Below, one piece after another: positions 30,427 to 37,954 of a stretch of 64,000 bases of DNA (position 1 is the first letter of the stretch; each line of letters starts with the position of its first letter). The notes beneath the pieces were generated by a model. The model was given only the letters and a program-made list of their open reading frames with translations. It was not told the DNA's origin and ran no database searches. Source of the stretch: ZC4RG19 sp017577565 (GTDB lineage Bacteria; Actinomycetota; Acidimicrobiia; Acidimicrobiales; VFJN01); contig VSCH01000005.1 in the NCBI GenBank assembly GCA_047459075.1, positions 41,646-105,645 of the forward strand, in the 5' to 3' direction. A program made the position numbers and the translations under genes.

Positions 30427-31566
30427 GTGCTCCGGGTGGCCGTCGACCTCACCTCCCAGCTCACACCCCTCACCGGCGTCGGCGTCATGGTCGACGAGCT
30501 GGTGCGCCGGCTGGCCCGCCGCGACGACCTCGCCCTCACCGGGTTCGCCGTGACCTGGCGGGGCCGGGGCCGGCTCCGCGACGTCGTCCCGCCGGGCGTC
30601 GCCGTCGTCGACCGGCCCATGGCCGCCCGGCCGCTGCACGAGCTGTGGCGGCGGGCCGACCACCCCCGCGTCGACCTGTGGATCGGGCGCCACGACGTCG
30701 TGTGGGGGCCCAACTTCGTCACGCCGCCCACCCGGGCGGCCGAGGTCGTGACCGTCCACGACCTGACCTTCGTCCACTACCCGCAGCTGGCCAACGAGTT
30801 CACGCTGTCCTTCCCCGGGCTCATCCGCCGCGCGCTCCGCCGGGGCGCCTGGGTCCACACGCCCTCGGAGTTCGTCCGGGCCGAGGTGGTCGAGCACTTC
30901 GGGGCGCCGCCCGAGCGGGTGGTCGCGATCCACCACGGCGTGCGCCCGGCGACGGGCGGCGACCCGGCGCGGGGCCGGGCCCTGGCCGGCGGCGACCGCT
31001 ACGTGCTCGCCATCGGCACGGTCGAGCCCCGCAAGGACCTGCCCACCCTCGTGCGGGCGGTCGACGCCCTGGCCGCCGACGACCCGGACCTGCGGCTCGT
31101 GCTGGCCGGCGCCGACGGCTGGGGCGCCGAGGCGCTCACCGCGGCCGTCGCCGCCGCGGCCCACGGCGACCGGGTGGTCCGGCTCGGGCGGGTCGACGAG
31201 GCCGACCGCGCCGCGCTGCTCGCCGGCGCCGCCGTGCTCGCCTTCCCGTCGGTGTACGAGGGGTTCGGCCTGCCCGCGGTCGAGGCCATGGCGGCCGGCG
31301 TGCCGGTCGTCGCCACCCGCGCCGGCGCGCTGCCCGAGGTGTGCGGCGACGGCGCCGTGCTCGTCCCGGTGGGCGACGCCGACGCCCTGGCCGAGGCGCT
31401 CGGCCGGGTGCTGGCCGACGACGCGCACCGCGCCGCGCTGGTCGAGCGGGGGCGGCGGGTCGCCGCCCGCTACGACTGGGACGACACCGCCGACGCGGTG
31501 GCCGCGCTCCTGCGACGTGCCGGTTCTCCGGCCGCGGGGCCGACCACCTACGATGACCCGGCGTGA
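30427..31566 (+). CDS. GT4-family glycosyltransferase
   Basis: A 379-residue GT-B enzyme of family GT4 (glycogen-synthase-like fold, retaining). Visible features: the N-terminal LTPLTGVGVMVDELV donor-side loop, VTVHDLTFVHYP, the sugar-nucleotide-binding VLAIGTVEPRKDLPTLV and the Glu-rich FPSVYEGFGLPAVEAMAAG with both conserved Glu residues. Family relatives use GDP-mannose or GDP-rhamnose in surface polysaccharide synthesis. Position as first gene before rmd-like and gmd suggests a GDP-deoxyhexose donor (inference). The stop overlaps the next GTG by four bases. Confidence 0.88.
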   Translation: MLRVAVDLTSQLTPLTGVGVMVDELVRRLARRDDLALTGFAVTWRGRGRLRDVVPPGVAVVDRPMAARPLHELWRRADHPRVDLWIGRHDVVWGPNFVTPPTRAAEVVTVHDLTFVHYPQLANEFTLSFPGLIRRALRRGAWVHTPSEFVRAEVVEHFGAPPERVVAIHHGVRPATGGDPARGRALAGGDRYVLAIGTVEPRKDLPTLVRAVDALAADDPDLRLVLAGADGWGAEALTAAVAAAAHGDRVVRLGRVDEADRAALLAGAAVLAFPSVYEGFGLPAVEAMAAGVPVVATRAGALPEVCGDGAVLVPVGDADALAEALGRVLADDAHRAALVERGRRVAARYDWDDTADAVAALLRRAGSPAAGPTTYDDPA

Positions 31567-32468
31567 GAGCGCTGGTCACCGGAGCGGGGGGTTTCGTCGG
31601 TGCCCACCTCGTCCGGCACCTGCAGGAGCAGGGCGACGAGGTCGTCCGGCTCGAGCGCCGGGAGGACGGCGTCGACATCACCGACGCCGAGGCGATCACC
31701 GACGCCGTGGTGGCCGCCAAGCCCGAGGCGATCTACCACCTGGCCGGCGCGGCCGACGTCGGCGGCAGCTGGGCCGAGCCCCGGGCCACGTTCCTGGCCA
31801 ACGCGCTCGGCACGCTCAACGTCCTCGAGGCCGCCCGGGCCGCCGGCGCCGAGCGCGTGCTCGCCGTGTCGAGCGCCGACGTCTACGGCCGGGTCAGCGA
31901 GGACGAGCTCCCCATCCGCGAGGACCAGCCCCTCCGGCCGGTCTCGCCCTACGCGGCGTCCAAGGTGGCGGCCGACGCGCTCGCCCAGCAGGCGTGGCTG
32001 GGCCACGGGCTGCCGGTCATCCGGGTCCGGGCGTTCAACCACCTGGGCCCCGGGCAGAGCGACCGCTTCGTCGCCCCCTCGCTCGCCGCGCGCATCGCCC
32101 GCAACGAGCGCGACGGCGGCGACGAGGTGCCGATCGGCAACCTCACGCCGCGCCGCGACGTCACCGACGTCCGCGACGTCGTGCGCGCCTACCGCCTCCT
32201 CATGGAGGTCGGCGAGCCGGGGGCCGTGTACAACATCTGCAGCGGTCACGCCGTGTCCGTCGAGCACATCGCCAAGACGCTCCTGGGGATGGCGGCGCGG
32301 CCCATGCGCCTCGTCGTCGACCCGTCCCTCCAGCGCCCGGTCGACATCCCCGTGCTGGTGGGCGACAACACCGCCCTCCGGCAGGCGACCGGGTGGGAGC
32401 CCACCATCCCCCTCGAGCAGACGCTGGCCGACGTACTGACAGACTGGCGTGCTCGTCTCGGCTGCTGA
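31563..32468 (+). CDS. NAD(P)-dependent sugar reductase, probable GDP-4-dehydro-6-deoxy-D-mannose reductase
   Basis: A 301-residue extended short-chain dehydrogenase: Rossmann motif TGAGGFVGAH at the N-terminus, catalytic SSADVYG and SPYAASK (Tyr-x3-Lys), and the RRDVTDVRDVVRAY segment shared with RMD enzymes. RMD reduces the Gmd product to GDP-D-rhamnose. The direct adjacency to gmd and the RMD-like length support this, but a different 4-keto sugar reductase cannot be excluded. The start GTG overlaps the GT4 stop (GTGA). Confidence 0.75.
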   Translation: MRALVTGAGGFVGAHLVRHLQEQGDEVVRLERREDGVDITDAEAITDAVVAAKPEAIYHLAGAADVGGSWAEPRATFLANALGTLNVLEAARAAGAERVLAVSSADVYGRVSEDELPIREDQPLRPVSPYAASKVAADALAQQAWLGHGLPVIRVRAFNHLGPGQSDRFVAPSLAARIARNERDGGDEVPIGNLTPRRDVTDVRDVVRAYRLLMEVGEPGAVYNICSGHAVSVEHIAKTLLGMAARPMRLVVDPSLQRPVDIPVLVGDNTALRQATGWEPTIPLEQTLADVLTDWRARLGC

Positions 32469-32501
32469 GCAGCCGGCGTGCCGTCGAGAGGAGACCCGAT
32501 C

Positions 32502-33491
32502 GTGAGCAAGAGAGCGAAGAGAGCGCTCGTGACAGGCATCACCGGGCAGGACGGCTCGCACCTGGCCGAGCTGCTGCTCGACAAGGGCTACGAGGTCCTC
32601 GGCATGGTCCGGCGCACCAGCACCGTGAACTGGGAGCGCATCGGCCACCTGCAGGACCGCATCACCTTCGTGCACGGCGACCTGCTGGACCAGGTGTCGC
32701 TCCTCACGATCCTGCAGGAGTACCAGCCCGACGAGGTCTACAACCTCGCCGCCCAGTCGTTCGTGCCGACGTCGTGGCAGCAGCCGGTGCTCACGGGCGA
32801 GTTCACCGCCCTGGGCGTCACCCGGATGCTCGACGCCATCCGCACGATCAACCCCGAGATCCGCTTCTACCAGGCGTCGTCGAGCGAGATGTTCGGCAAG
32901 GTGGTCGAGACGCCCCAGCGCGAGACCACGCCGTTCTACCCCCGCTCGCCCTACGGCGTCGCCAAGGTCTACGGCCACTGGATCACGGTCAACTACCGCG
33001 AGTCGTACGACCTGCACGCCACGAGCGGCATCCTCTTCAACCACGAGGGGCCGCGGCGGGGCCTCGAGTTCGTGACCCGCAAGATCTCCCACGGCGTGGC
33101 CCGCATCAAGCTCGGCCTGGCCAACGAGCTGCGGCTGGGCAACCTGGACGCCAAGCGCGACTGGGGCTACGCCGGCGACTACGTCGAGGCGATGTGGCTG
33201 ATGCTGCAGCAGGACTCGCCCGACGACTACGTCGTCGCCACCGGGGAGACCCACTCGGTGCGGGAGTTCTGCGAGCTCGCCTTCGACCGGGTCGGCCTCG
33301 ACTGGGAGAAGTACGTCGTGGTGGACGAGCGGTTCTTCCGGCCCGCCGAGGTCGACCTGCTCGTCGGCGACGCCTCGAAGGCGCGCCGGGTGCTCGGCTG
33401 GGAGCCGAAGACCAGCTTCGAGGAGCTGGTCAACCTCATGGTCGACGCCGACCTGGCGCTGCTCGAGGGGAAGCTCCAGGGCATCTCATGA
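32502..33491 (+). CDS. gmd: GDP-mannose 4,6-dehydratase
   Basis: Converts GDP-D-mannose to GDP-4-dehydro-6-deoxy-D-mannose using bound NADP. The 329 residues carry the family motifs RALVTGITGQDGSHLAELLL, VRRTSTVNWERI, YNLAAQSFV, catalytic SSSEMFG and SPYGVAK (Tyr-x3-Lys), and NHEGPRRGLEFVTRKI. GTG 32502 has a GAGGAG site about 10 bases upstream. The product can go to the reductase encoded just upstream (D-rhamnose) or to the Fcl-type enzyme at 41619-42581 (L-fucose). Confidence 0.95.
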   Translation: MSKRAKRALVTGITGQDGSHLAELLLDKGYEVLGMVRRTSTVNWERIGHLQDRITFVHGDLLDQVSLLTILQEYQPDEVYNLAAQSFVPTSWQQPVLTGEFTALGVTRMLDAIRTINPEIRFYQASSSEMFGKVVETPQRETTPFYPRSPYGVAKVYGHWITVNYRESYDLHATSGILFNHEGPRRGLEFVTRKISHGVARIKLGLANELRLGNLDAKRDWGYAGDYVEAMWLMLQQDSPDDYVVATGETHSVREFCELAFDRVGLDWEKYVVVDERFFRPAEVDLLVGDASKARRVLGWEPKTSFEELVNLMVDADLALLEGKLQGIS

Positions 33492-33504
33492 CCTGGTCGC
33501 GGCC

Positions 33505-34449
33505 GTGACCAGCGTCGCCGTCCTGTGCGGCGGGGTCGGCGCGGCGCGCCTGCTCGCCGGGCTGGTGCGGACCGTGCCCCCCGCCGGCGTCACCGCCGTG
33601 GTGAACACCGGCGACGACATGGAGCTCCACGGGCTGGCCATCAGCCCCGACCTCGACACCGTCGTCTACACGGTCGCCGGGGCCGTCGACCCCCAGCGGG
33701 GCTGGGGCCTGCGCGACGAGACGTGGAACGCCATGGCCGCCCTCGAGCGCTACGGCGGCGCCACCTGGTTCAGCCTCGGTGACCGCGACCTGGCCACCCA
33801 CCTCTACCGCACGCAGCGGATGCGGGAGGGGGCGCCGCTGTCGACGGTCACCGGCGAGATCGCCCGGGCCTGGGGCCTCGAGCTGACCGTGCTGCCGGTG
33901 ACCGACGACCGGGTGCGCACGATGCTCACGATCGCCCCCGAGGCCGGCGAGGAGGGCGGCCGGGAGATCGGCTTCCAGGACTACTTCGTGGCCCGCCGCC
34001 ACGCCGTGCCCGTCAGCCGGGTGCGCTTCGCGGGCGCCGACGAGGCCCGCCCCGCGCCGGGCGTCCTCGAAGCGCTGACCGGCGCCGACGCCGTCATCAT
34101 CGCCCCCTCCAACCCGATCGTGTCGATCGGCCCGCTGCTGGCCGTGCCCGGCGTCCGCGAGGCGGTCGCCGGCCGCCGCGAGTCGGTCGTCGCCATCTCG
34201 CCGCTGGTCGGCGGCCGGGCCCTCAAGGGCCCCGCCGACCGGCTGATGCGCGAGCTGGGCCACGAGGACTCGGTCGTCGGCGTGGCCCGCCTCTACGCCC
34301 CGCTGGCGGGCACGCTCGTCATCGACCGGGCCGACGCCGAGCTGGCCGACGAGGTCCGGGCGGCGGGCTTGCGCTGCGTCGTGACCGACACGATCATGCG
34401 GGGCCCCGCCGAGGCCGCCGCGCTGTGCGGCGTCGCGCTCGGCCTGTAG
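33505..34449 (+). CDS. cofD: 2-phospho-L-lactate transferase (coenzyme F420 biosynthesis)
   Basis: CofD/FbiA condenses the activated phospho-three-carbon unit with the deazaflavin Fo to make F420-0 (or its dehydro form). The 314 residues begin SVAVLCGGVGAARLLAGL and contain VVNTGDDMELHGLAISPDLD and GWGLRDETW, the diagnostic CofD motifs. It starts 13 bases after gmd and is followed 14 bases later by cofE, so the three may be co-transcribed. F420 use is typical of Actinobacteria and archaea. Confidence 0.93.
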   Translation: MTSVAVLCGGVGAARLLAGLVRTVPPAGVTAVVNTGDDMELHGLAISPDLDTVVYTVAGAVDPQRGWGLRDETWNAMAALERYGGATWFSLGDRDLATHLYRTQRMREGAPLSTVTGEIARAWGLELTVLPVTDDRVRTMLTIAPEAGEEGGREIGFQDYFVARRHAVPVSRVRFAGADEARPAPGVLEALTGADAVIIAPSNPIVSIGPLLAVPGVREAVAGRRESVVAISPLVGGRALKGPADRLMRELGHEDSVVGVARLYAPLAGTLVIDRADAELADEVRAAGLRCVVTDTIMRGPAEAAALCGVALGL

Positions 34450-34463
34450 CGGGAGGACCGGTG

Positions 34464-35168
34464 GTGGCTCGCGGACTCGAGATCGTGCCGATCGACGGCG
34501 TGGGCGAGGTGCGCCCCGGCGACGACCTGTCCCGGCTGCTCGCCCGGGCCGCCCCCGACATGGCCGACGGCGACGTCGTCGTCGTCACCCAGAAGGTCGT
34601 GTCCAAGGCCGAGGCCCAGCTCGTGCCGCTCGCGCCCGGCGACCCCGACGCCAAGTCCCGGCTCGTCGAGGGCGAGTCCGTGCGCATCCTCCGCCGCCGC
34701 GGCGACCTCACGATCAGCGAGACCCGCCACGGCTTCGTGTGCGCCAACGCCGGCGTCGACCTGTCCAACGTCGAGCGGGGCTGGGCCGCGCTGCTGCCCG
34801 AGGACCCGGACCGGTCGGCCCGGCGGCTCCGGGACGGGCTGCGGGCCCGCCTCGGGGTGACGGTCGCCGTCGTCATCAGCGACACCTTCGGCCGGCCGTG
34901 GCGGCGGGGCGTCACCGACGTCGCCATCGGCTGCGCCGGCATCCGCCCCGTCGTCGACCTGCGGGGCACGAGCGACGCGCTCGGGCAGGAGCTGACCGCC
35001 ACCGAGGTGTGCGTCGTCGACGAGATCGCCGCCGCGGCCGAGCTCGTCATGGGCAAGGCCCGGGGCGTCCCCGCCGCCATCGTCCGGGGCGTCGACCCCG
35101 AGTGGCTCGGCCGGGGCGACGTCCGCTCCGAGGTCGTGCGGCCGCCGCACGAGGACCTCTTCCGCTGA
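34464..35168 (+). CDS. cofE: Coenzyme F420-0:L-glutamate ligase, stand-alone
   Basis: Adds gamma-linked glutamates to F420-0. The 234 residues show LEIVPIDGVGEVRPGDDL, VVVTQKVVSKAEAQLV, RHGFVCANAGVDLSN and VISDTFGRPWRRGVTDVAIG, all CofE hallmarks. The protein ends after the ligase domain, so it lacks the C-terminal nitroreductase-like domain of mycobacterial FbiB and resembles the archaeal two-component arrangement. GTG 34464 has GGAGG 7 bases upstream; GTG 34461, one codon earlier, is too close. It is convergent with the epimerase-like gene at 35209. Confidence 0.92.
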   Translation: MARGLEIVPIDGVGEVRPGDDLSRLLARAAPDMADGDVVVVTQKVVSKAEAQLVPLAPGDPDAKSRLVEGESVRILRRRGDLTISETRHGFVCANAGVDLSNVERGWAALLPEDPDRSARRLRDGLRARLGVTVAVVISDTFGRPWRRGVTDVAIGCAGIRPVVDLRGTSDALGQELTATEVCVVDEIAAAAELVMGKARGVPAAIVRGVDPEWLGRGDVRSEVVRPPHEDLFR

Positions 35169-35208
35169 CCGCGGGCCGCCCGGCCGTCCCGCCCCGGGCC
35201 GCGCGCCC

Positions 35209-36156
35209 TCAGGCCCGCCGGCCCCGCGCCCGCTCGAGCACCTGGGCGATCCCGGCGTCGAGGTCGGTCCACGGCCGCCAGCCGAGCTGCATGGCCGCCC
35301 GGCCCGGGTCGAGGGCCGAGCGCTGCACCTCGCCGGGCCGGGCCGCGGCCGGCTGCGGCGGGCGGTCGACGCCCGCGACGGCCGCCATGGCGTCGTACAG
35401 GTCGTTGATCGACGTCTCGACGCCGGTGCCGACGTTGATGAGCAGGCCGTCGCCCCGCTCCCCCGCCCGCACGAGCGCGTCGACCGCGTCGTCGACGAAG
35501 AGGAAGTCGCGGGTCTGCTCGCCGTCGCCGTAGACGGTGCAGGGCTCGCCGGCGACCAACCGCTCGGCGAAGGTGGCGATGACGCCGCCCCGCACCGGGT
35601 CGGCGCGGGGGCCGTAGACGTTGGCCACCGCCAGGGCGGTGAACTCCAGGTCGTGCAGCCGCCGGTAGAGGTGCAGGTACTCGAGCACGGCCCGCTGGGC
35701 GGCGCCTCGGGGCGACACCGGCGCCATGCGCTGCGACTCCTTCACCGGCAGGTCGCGGGCCGGCACCGCCCCGTAGAGGTCGGCGCCGCCGAGCGCCACG
35801 ACGACCTTGCGGCTGCCGCCCCGCCGGGCCCCCTCGAGCACGTGCACGGTACCGAGCACGTTCACCGCGGCGTCGACGCCCGGGCGCTCGACCGACGCGG
35901 GGACGTCGACGTGCGCCGCCAGGTGGAACACCACCTCGGGCCGGCGTCGGGCCACGACGTCGACGACGTGCGGGTCGCGCACGTCGATCTGGTGGAAGGC
36001 GAGCCGCTGCGTGCGCTCGGCCCGGGCAGCGGACAGGTTGGCCAGCGACCCCGCGCTCAGGTCGTCGAGCACCTGCACGCTGTGGCCCTCGGCCAGGAGC
36101 CGGTCGACGAGCGTCGAGCCGATGAAGCCGCCGCCGCCCGTGACCAGCACGTTCAT
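35209..36156 (-). CDS. Catalytically degenerate epimerase-fold protein (extended SDR pseudoenzyme)
   Basis: A 315-residue protein with the overall fold of UDP-glucose 4-epimerases: intact NAD-binding TGGGGFIGS (residues 6-14), VFHLAAHVDVPASVERP, ANVYGPRADP and YGDGEQTRDFLFVDDA. The catalytic triad is gone: the Ser position is Gly124 (ALGGADLYG), and the Tyr-x3-Lys motif reads SPRGAAQRA, with Arg150 for Tyr and Gln154 for Lys. It should bind NAD and perhaps a nucleotide sugar but not oxidise it by the normal mechanism. Its ATG overlaps the stop of the mannose-1-phosphate guanylyltransferase gene (ATGA), so the two are made together. A regulatory or scaffolding role is inferred. Confidence 0.8.
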   Translation of the reverse strand: MNVLVTGGGGFIGSTLVDRLLAEGHSVQVLDDLSAGSLANLSAARAERTQRLAFHQIDVRDPHVVDVVARRRPEVVFHLAAHVDVPASVERPGVDAAVNVLGTVHVLEGARRGGSRKVVVALGGADLYGAVPARDLPVKESQRMAPVSPRGAAQRAVLEYLHLYRRLHDLEFTALAVANVYGPRADPVRGGVIATFAERLVAGEPCTVYGDGEQTRDFLFVDDAVDALVRAGERGDGLLINVGTGVETSINDLYDAMAAVAGVDRPPQPAAARPGEVQRSALDPGRAAMQLGWRPWTDLDAGIAQVLERARGRRA

Positions 36157-37160
36157 GCCGGGGGCGGCGGGACCCGCTCGCCCTCGACGACCGCCCCGGG
36201 CTCGACCCGGTGGCCGTCGCCGACGACGCTGCAGCCGGTCACCCGGGCGTCCGCGCCCACCACCGCCCCGTGGCCGATGATCGACGCCTCGACGACGGCG
36301 CCGGCCTCGACGACGGCGCCGTCCAGCAGGACCGAGCCGGCGACGGTCGCCCCCGCGGCGACGCGGGCGCCGGCGCCGACGACCGAGCGCACGACCCGCG
36401 CCCCGGCGTCCACCTCGGCGGTGGGCTCGATGGCCTCCATCGCCGGGCCCCGCAGGCCCTCGACGAGGTCGAGCTGGGCCTGGATGTACTCGCGGGGCGT
36501 CCCGGTGTCGATCCAGTAGGTGTCGCCGTCGACGGCGTAGAGGCAGCCCTCCTCGACCATGGCCGGGAAGACCTCGCGCTCCACCGACACCGGGCGGTCC
36601 GGCGCGATGCGGTCGAGCACCGTGGGCTCGAGGACGTAGGTGCCGGCGTTGATGAGGTTGGTCGGCGCCTCCCCCGGCGGCGGCTTCTCGACGAACGCGA
36701 GCACCCGGCCCTCCTCGTCGGTGGGCACGACGCCGTAGCGCGACGGGTCGTTGACCTTGTGCAGCGTGATCGTCGCCTCGGCGCCGCAGCGCTCGTGGAA
36801 CTCGACCACCCGACCGAGGTCGAGGTCGGTCAGCACGTCGCCGTTGACCACGACGAAGCGCTCGTCGATGCCGGCGTGGCAGGCGGCGAAGCGGATGGCC
36901 CCCGCCGTGTCGAGGGGCTCGGGCTCGACGGCGTACTGCAGCCGCACCCCGGCGCAGACGGCGTCCGGGTAGGCGTCGCGGAAGACGTCGGGCATGAACC
37001 CGAGCGACAGCACGACCTCGTCGATCCCGTGCCGACCGAGGTGGCCGACGACGTGCTCGATCATCGGCCGGTGGACGATCGGCAGCATCTGCTTCGGGCG
37101 CGCGTTCGTCAGCGGGCGCAGACGCGTGCCGAAGCCCCCCACCAGCACGACGGCGCGCAC
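36153..37160 (-). CDS. manC: Mannose-1-phosphate guanylyltransferase-type nucleotidyltransferase
   Basis: A 335-residue sugar nucleotidyltransferase: N-terminal MRAVVLVGGFGTRLRPLT with the Gly-rich nucleotide loop and RPKQMLPI, VVVNGDVLTDLD (metal-binding Asp), FVEKPP, then a C-terminal left-handed beta-helix of hexapeptide repeats (about residues 255-325, patterns such as GARVAAGATVAG). The architecture matches actinobacterial GDP-mannose pyrophosphorylases; glucose-1-phosphate transferases share it, so the substrate is inferred from context. It follows the His-rich membrane protein by one base and is coupled to the pseudo-epimerase. Confidence 0.85.
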   Translation of the reverse strand: MRAVVLVGGFGTRLRPLTNARPKQMLPIVHRPMIEHVVGHLGRHGIDEVVLSLGFMPDVFRDAYPDAVCAGVRLQYAVEPEPLDTAGAIRFAACHAGIDERFVVVNGDVLTDLDLGRVVEFHERCGAEATITLHKVNDPSRYGVVPTDEEGRVLAFVEKPPPGEAPTNLINAGTYVLEPTVLDRIAPDRPVSVEREVFPAMVEEGCLYAVDGDTYWIDTGTPREYIQAQLDLVEGLRGPAMEAIEPTAEVDAGARVVRSVVGAGARVAAGATVAGSVLLDGAVVEAGAVVEASIIGHGAVVGADARVTGCSVVGDGHRVEPGAVVEGERVPPPPA

Positions 37161-37161
37161 G

Positions 37162-37938
37162 TCAGCCTGCCGGGGTCGTCGTGGTGGTCGTGGCCTCGTC
37201 GGCGGCCGTCGTGTCGGTGCCGCCCTCGCCGGCGGTCGTCGTCGTGGACTCGCCGGTCTCGCCCTCCTCGGGGAGGGAGGAGGCGGTGGCGTCGTCGACG
37301 GCGCCCAGCTCGGCCAGGCGGTCGGAGGACGGCGGCTTGGGGATGTCGGTCGTGCCCTCGGGGACGAAGGCGATCGTGTAGCCCTCGCCGTCCTCCCGGA
37401 AGCGGATGTCGCCGAAGTCCCGCCGGATCAGCGCCGGCTTGTCGTCGGTGGTCTGGACGTCCTTCCACTGGGCGACGACGAGCTCGGCGTCCTCGCCGTC
37501 GCAGTCGTCCTCGCCCTCGGTCCAGGTCTCGCCGTCGACGGTGAGCGAGTCGTCGTCGAGCTCGATGCCCGCGCCGTCCAGGTAGACGCCGAGCGTCGCG
37601 TTCTCGCCCGCGCCGCCGGTGCTGTAGGGGTGGATGTGGATGACGCCGTCGGAGTGGGTGTGGATGCCGACGGGGCTCTCGAAGCCCTCGACGTCGGGCA
37701 GGAACTCGTCGCAGACGTAGACGCCGAACGACGCGTGCCAGTGGTCCTGGCCCACGACCGGCGGGATGTCGTCCTCGGACTTCCGCTCGTTGGCGGCGTA
37801 GGCGATGAGCCCGGAGCCGAGCAGCACGATCAGCGCGATGACGCCCGGGAACAGGAGGCTCTGCTGGCGGCGCCCGGCGGAGCGGCCGCCGGCCCGGGCC
37901 GCGCGCGCGACCTTCTTGGATGACGAGGCCTTGCCCAT
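37162..37938 (-). CDS. Membrane-anchored His-rich protein, possible metal binder
   Basis: A 258-residue protein: Lys/Arg-rich cytoplasmic N-terminus, one membrane helix (about residues 28-49), then an extracytoplasmic domain. The domain contains GQDHWHASFGVYVCDE and GIHTHSDGVIHIHPY, bringing six His (66, 68, 93, 95, 101, 103) into two clusters, and continues as a beta-rich module (TLGVYLDGAGIELDDDSL). The last 40 residues are a Thr/Glu-rich low-complexity tail like that of the lipoprotein at 30057. The function is unknown to me; the His clusters suggest copper or another transition metal. It is first in an operon with manC and the pseudo-epimerase and has its own TAGCCT hexamer 10 bases upstream. 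Confidence 0.72.
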   Translation of the reverse strand: MGKASSSKKVARAARAGGRSAGRRQQSLLFPGVIALIVLLGSGLIAYAANERKSEDDIPPVVGQDHWHASFGVYVCDEFLPDVEGFESPVGIHTHSDGVIHIHPYSTGGAGENATLGVYLDGAGIELDDDSLTVDGETWTEGEDDCDGEDAELVVAQWKDVQTTDDKPALIRRDFGDIRFREDGEGYTIAFVPEGTTDIPKPPSSDRLAELGAVDDATASSLPEEGETGESTTTTAGEGGTDTTAADEATTTTTTPAG

Positions 37939-37948
37939 GACGCCCCCG

Positions 37949-37954
37949 AGGCTA
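37949..37954 (-). promoter_or_regulatory. -10 hexamer TAGCCT before the His-rich protein gene
   Basis: TAGCCT on the minus strand ends 10 bases before ATG 37938. It overlaps the TAG stop of the upstream GT4 gene, so it would be an internal promoter in a longer gene cluster. Confidence 0.4.

Noticed and set aside
31547..31563. TACGAT hexamer before the rmd-like gene as a separate promoter
   Set aside because: It lies inside the end of the GT4 gene and the start is already explained by the GTGA overlap, so it may be coincidence.
35209..36156. Annotation as an active UDP-glucose 4-epimerase
   Set aside because: Gly124, Arg150 and Gln154 replace the Ser/Tyr/Lys catalytic residues, read directly from the codons.
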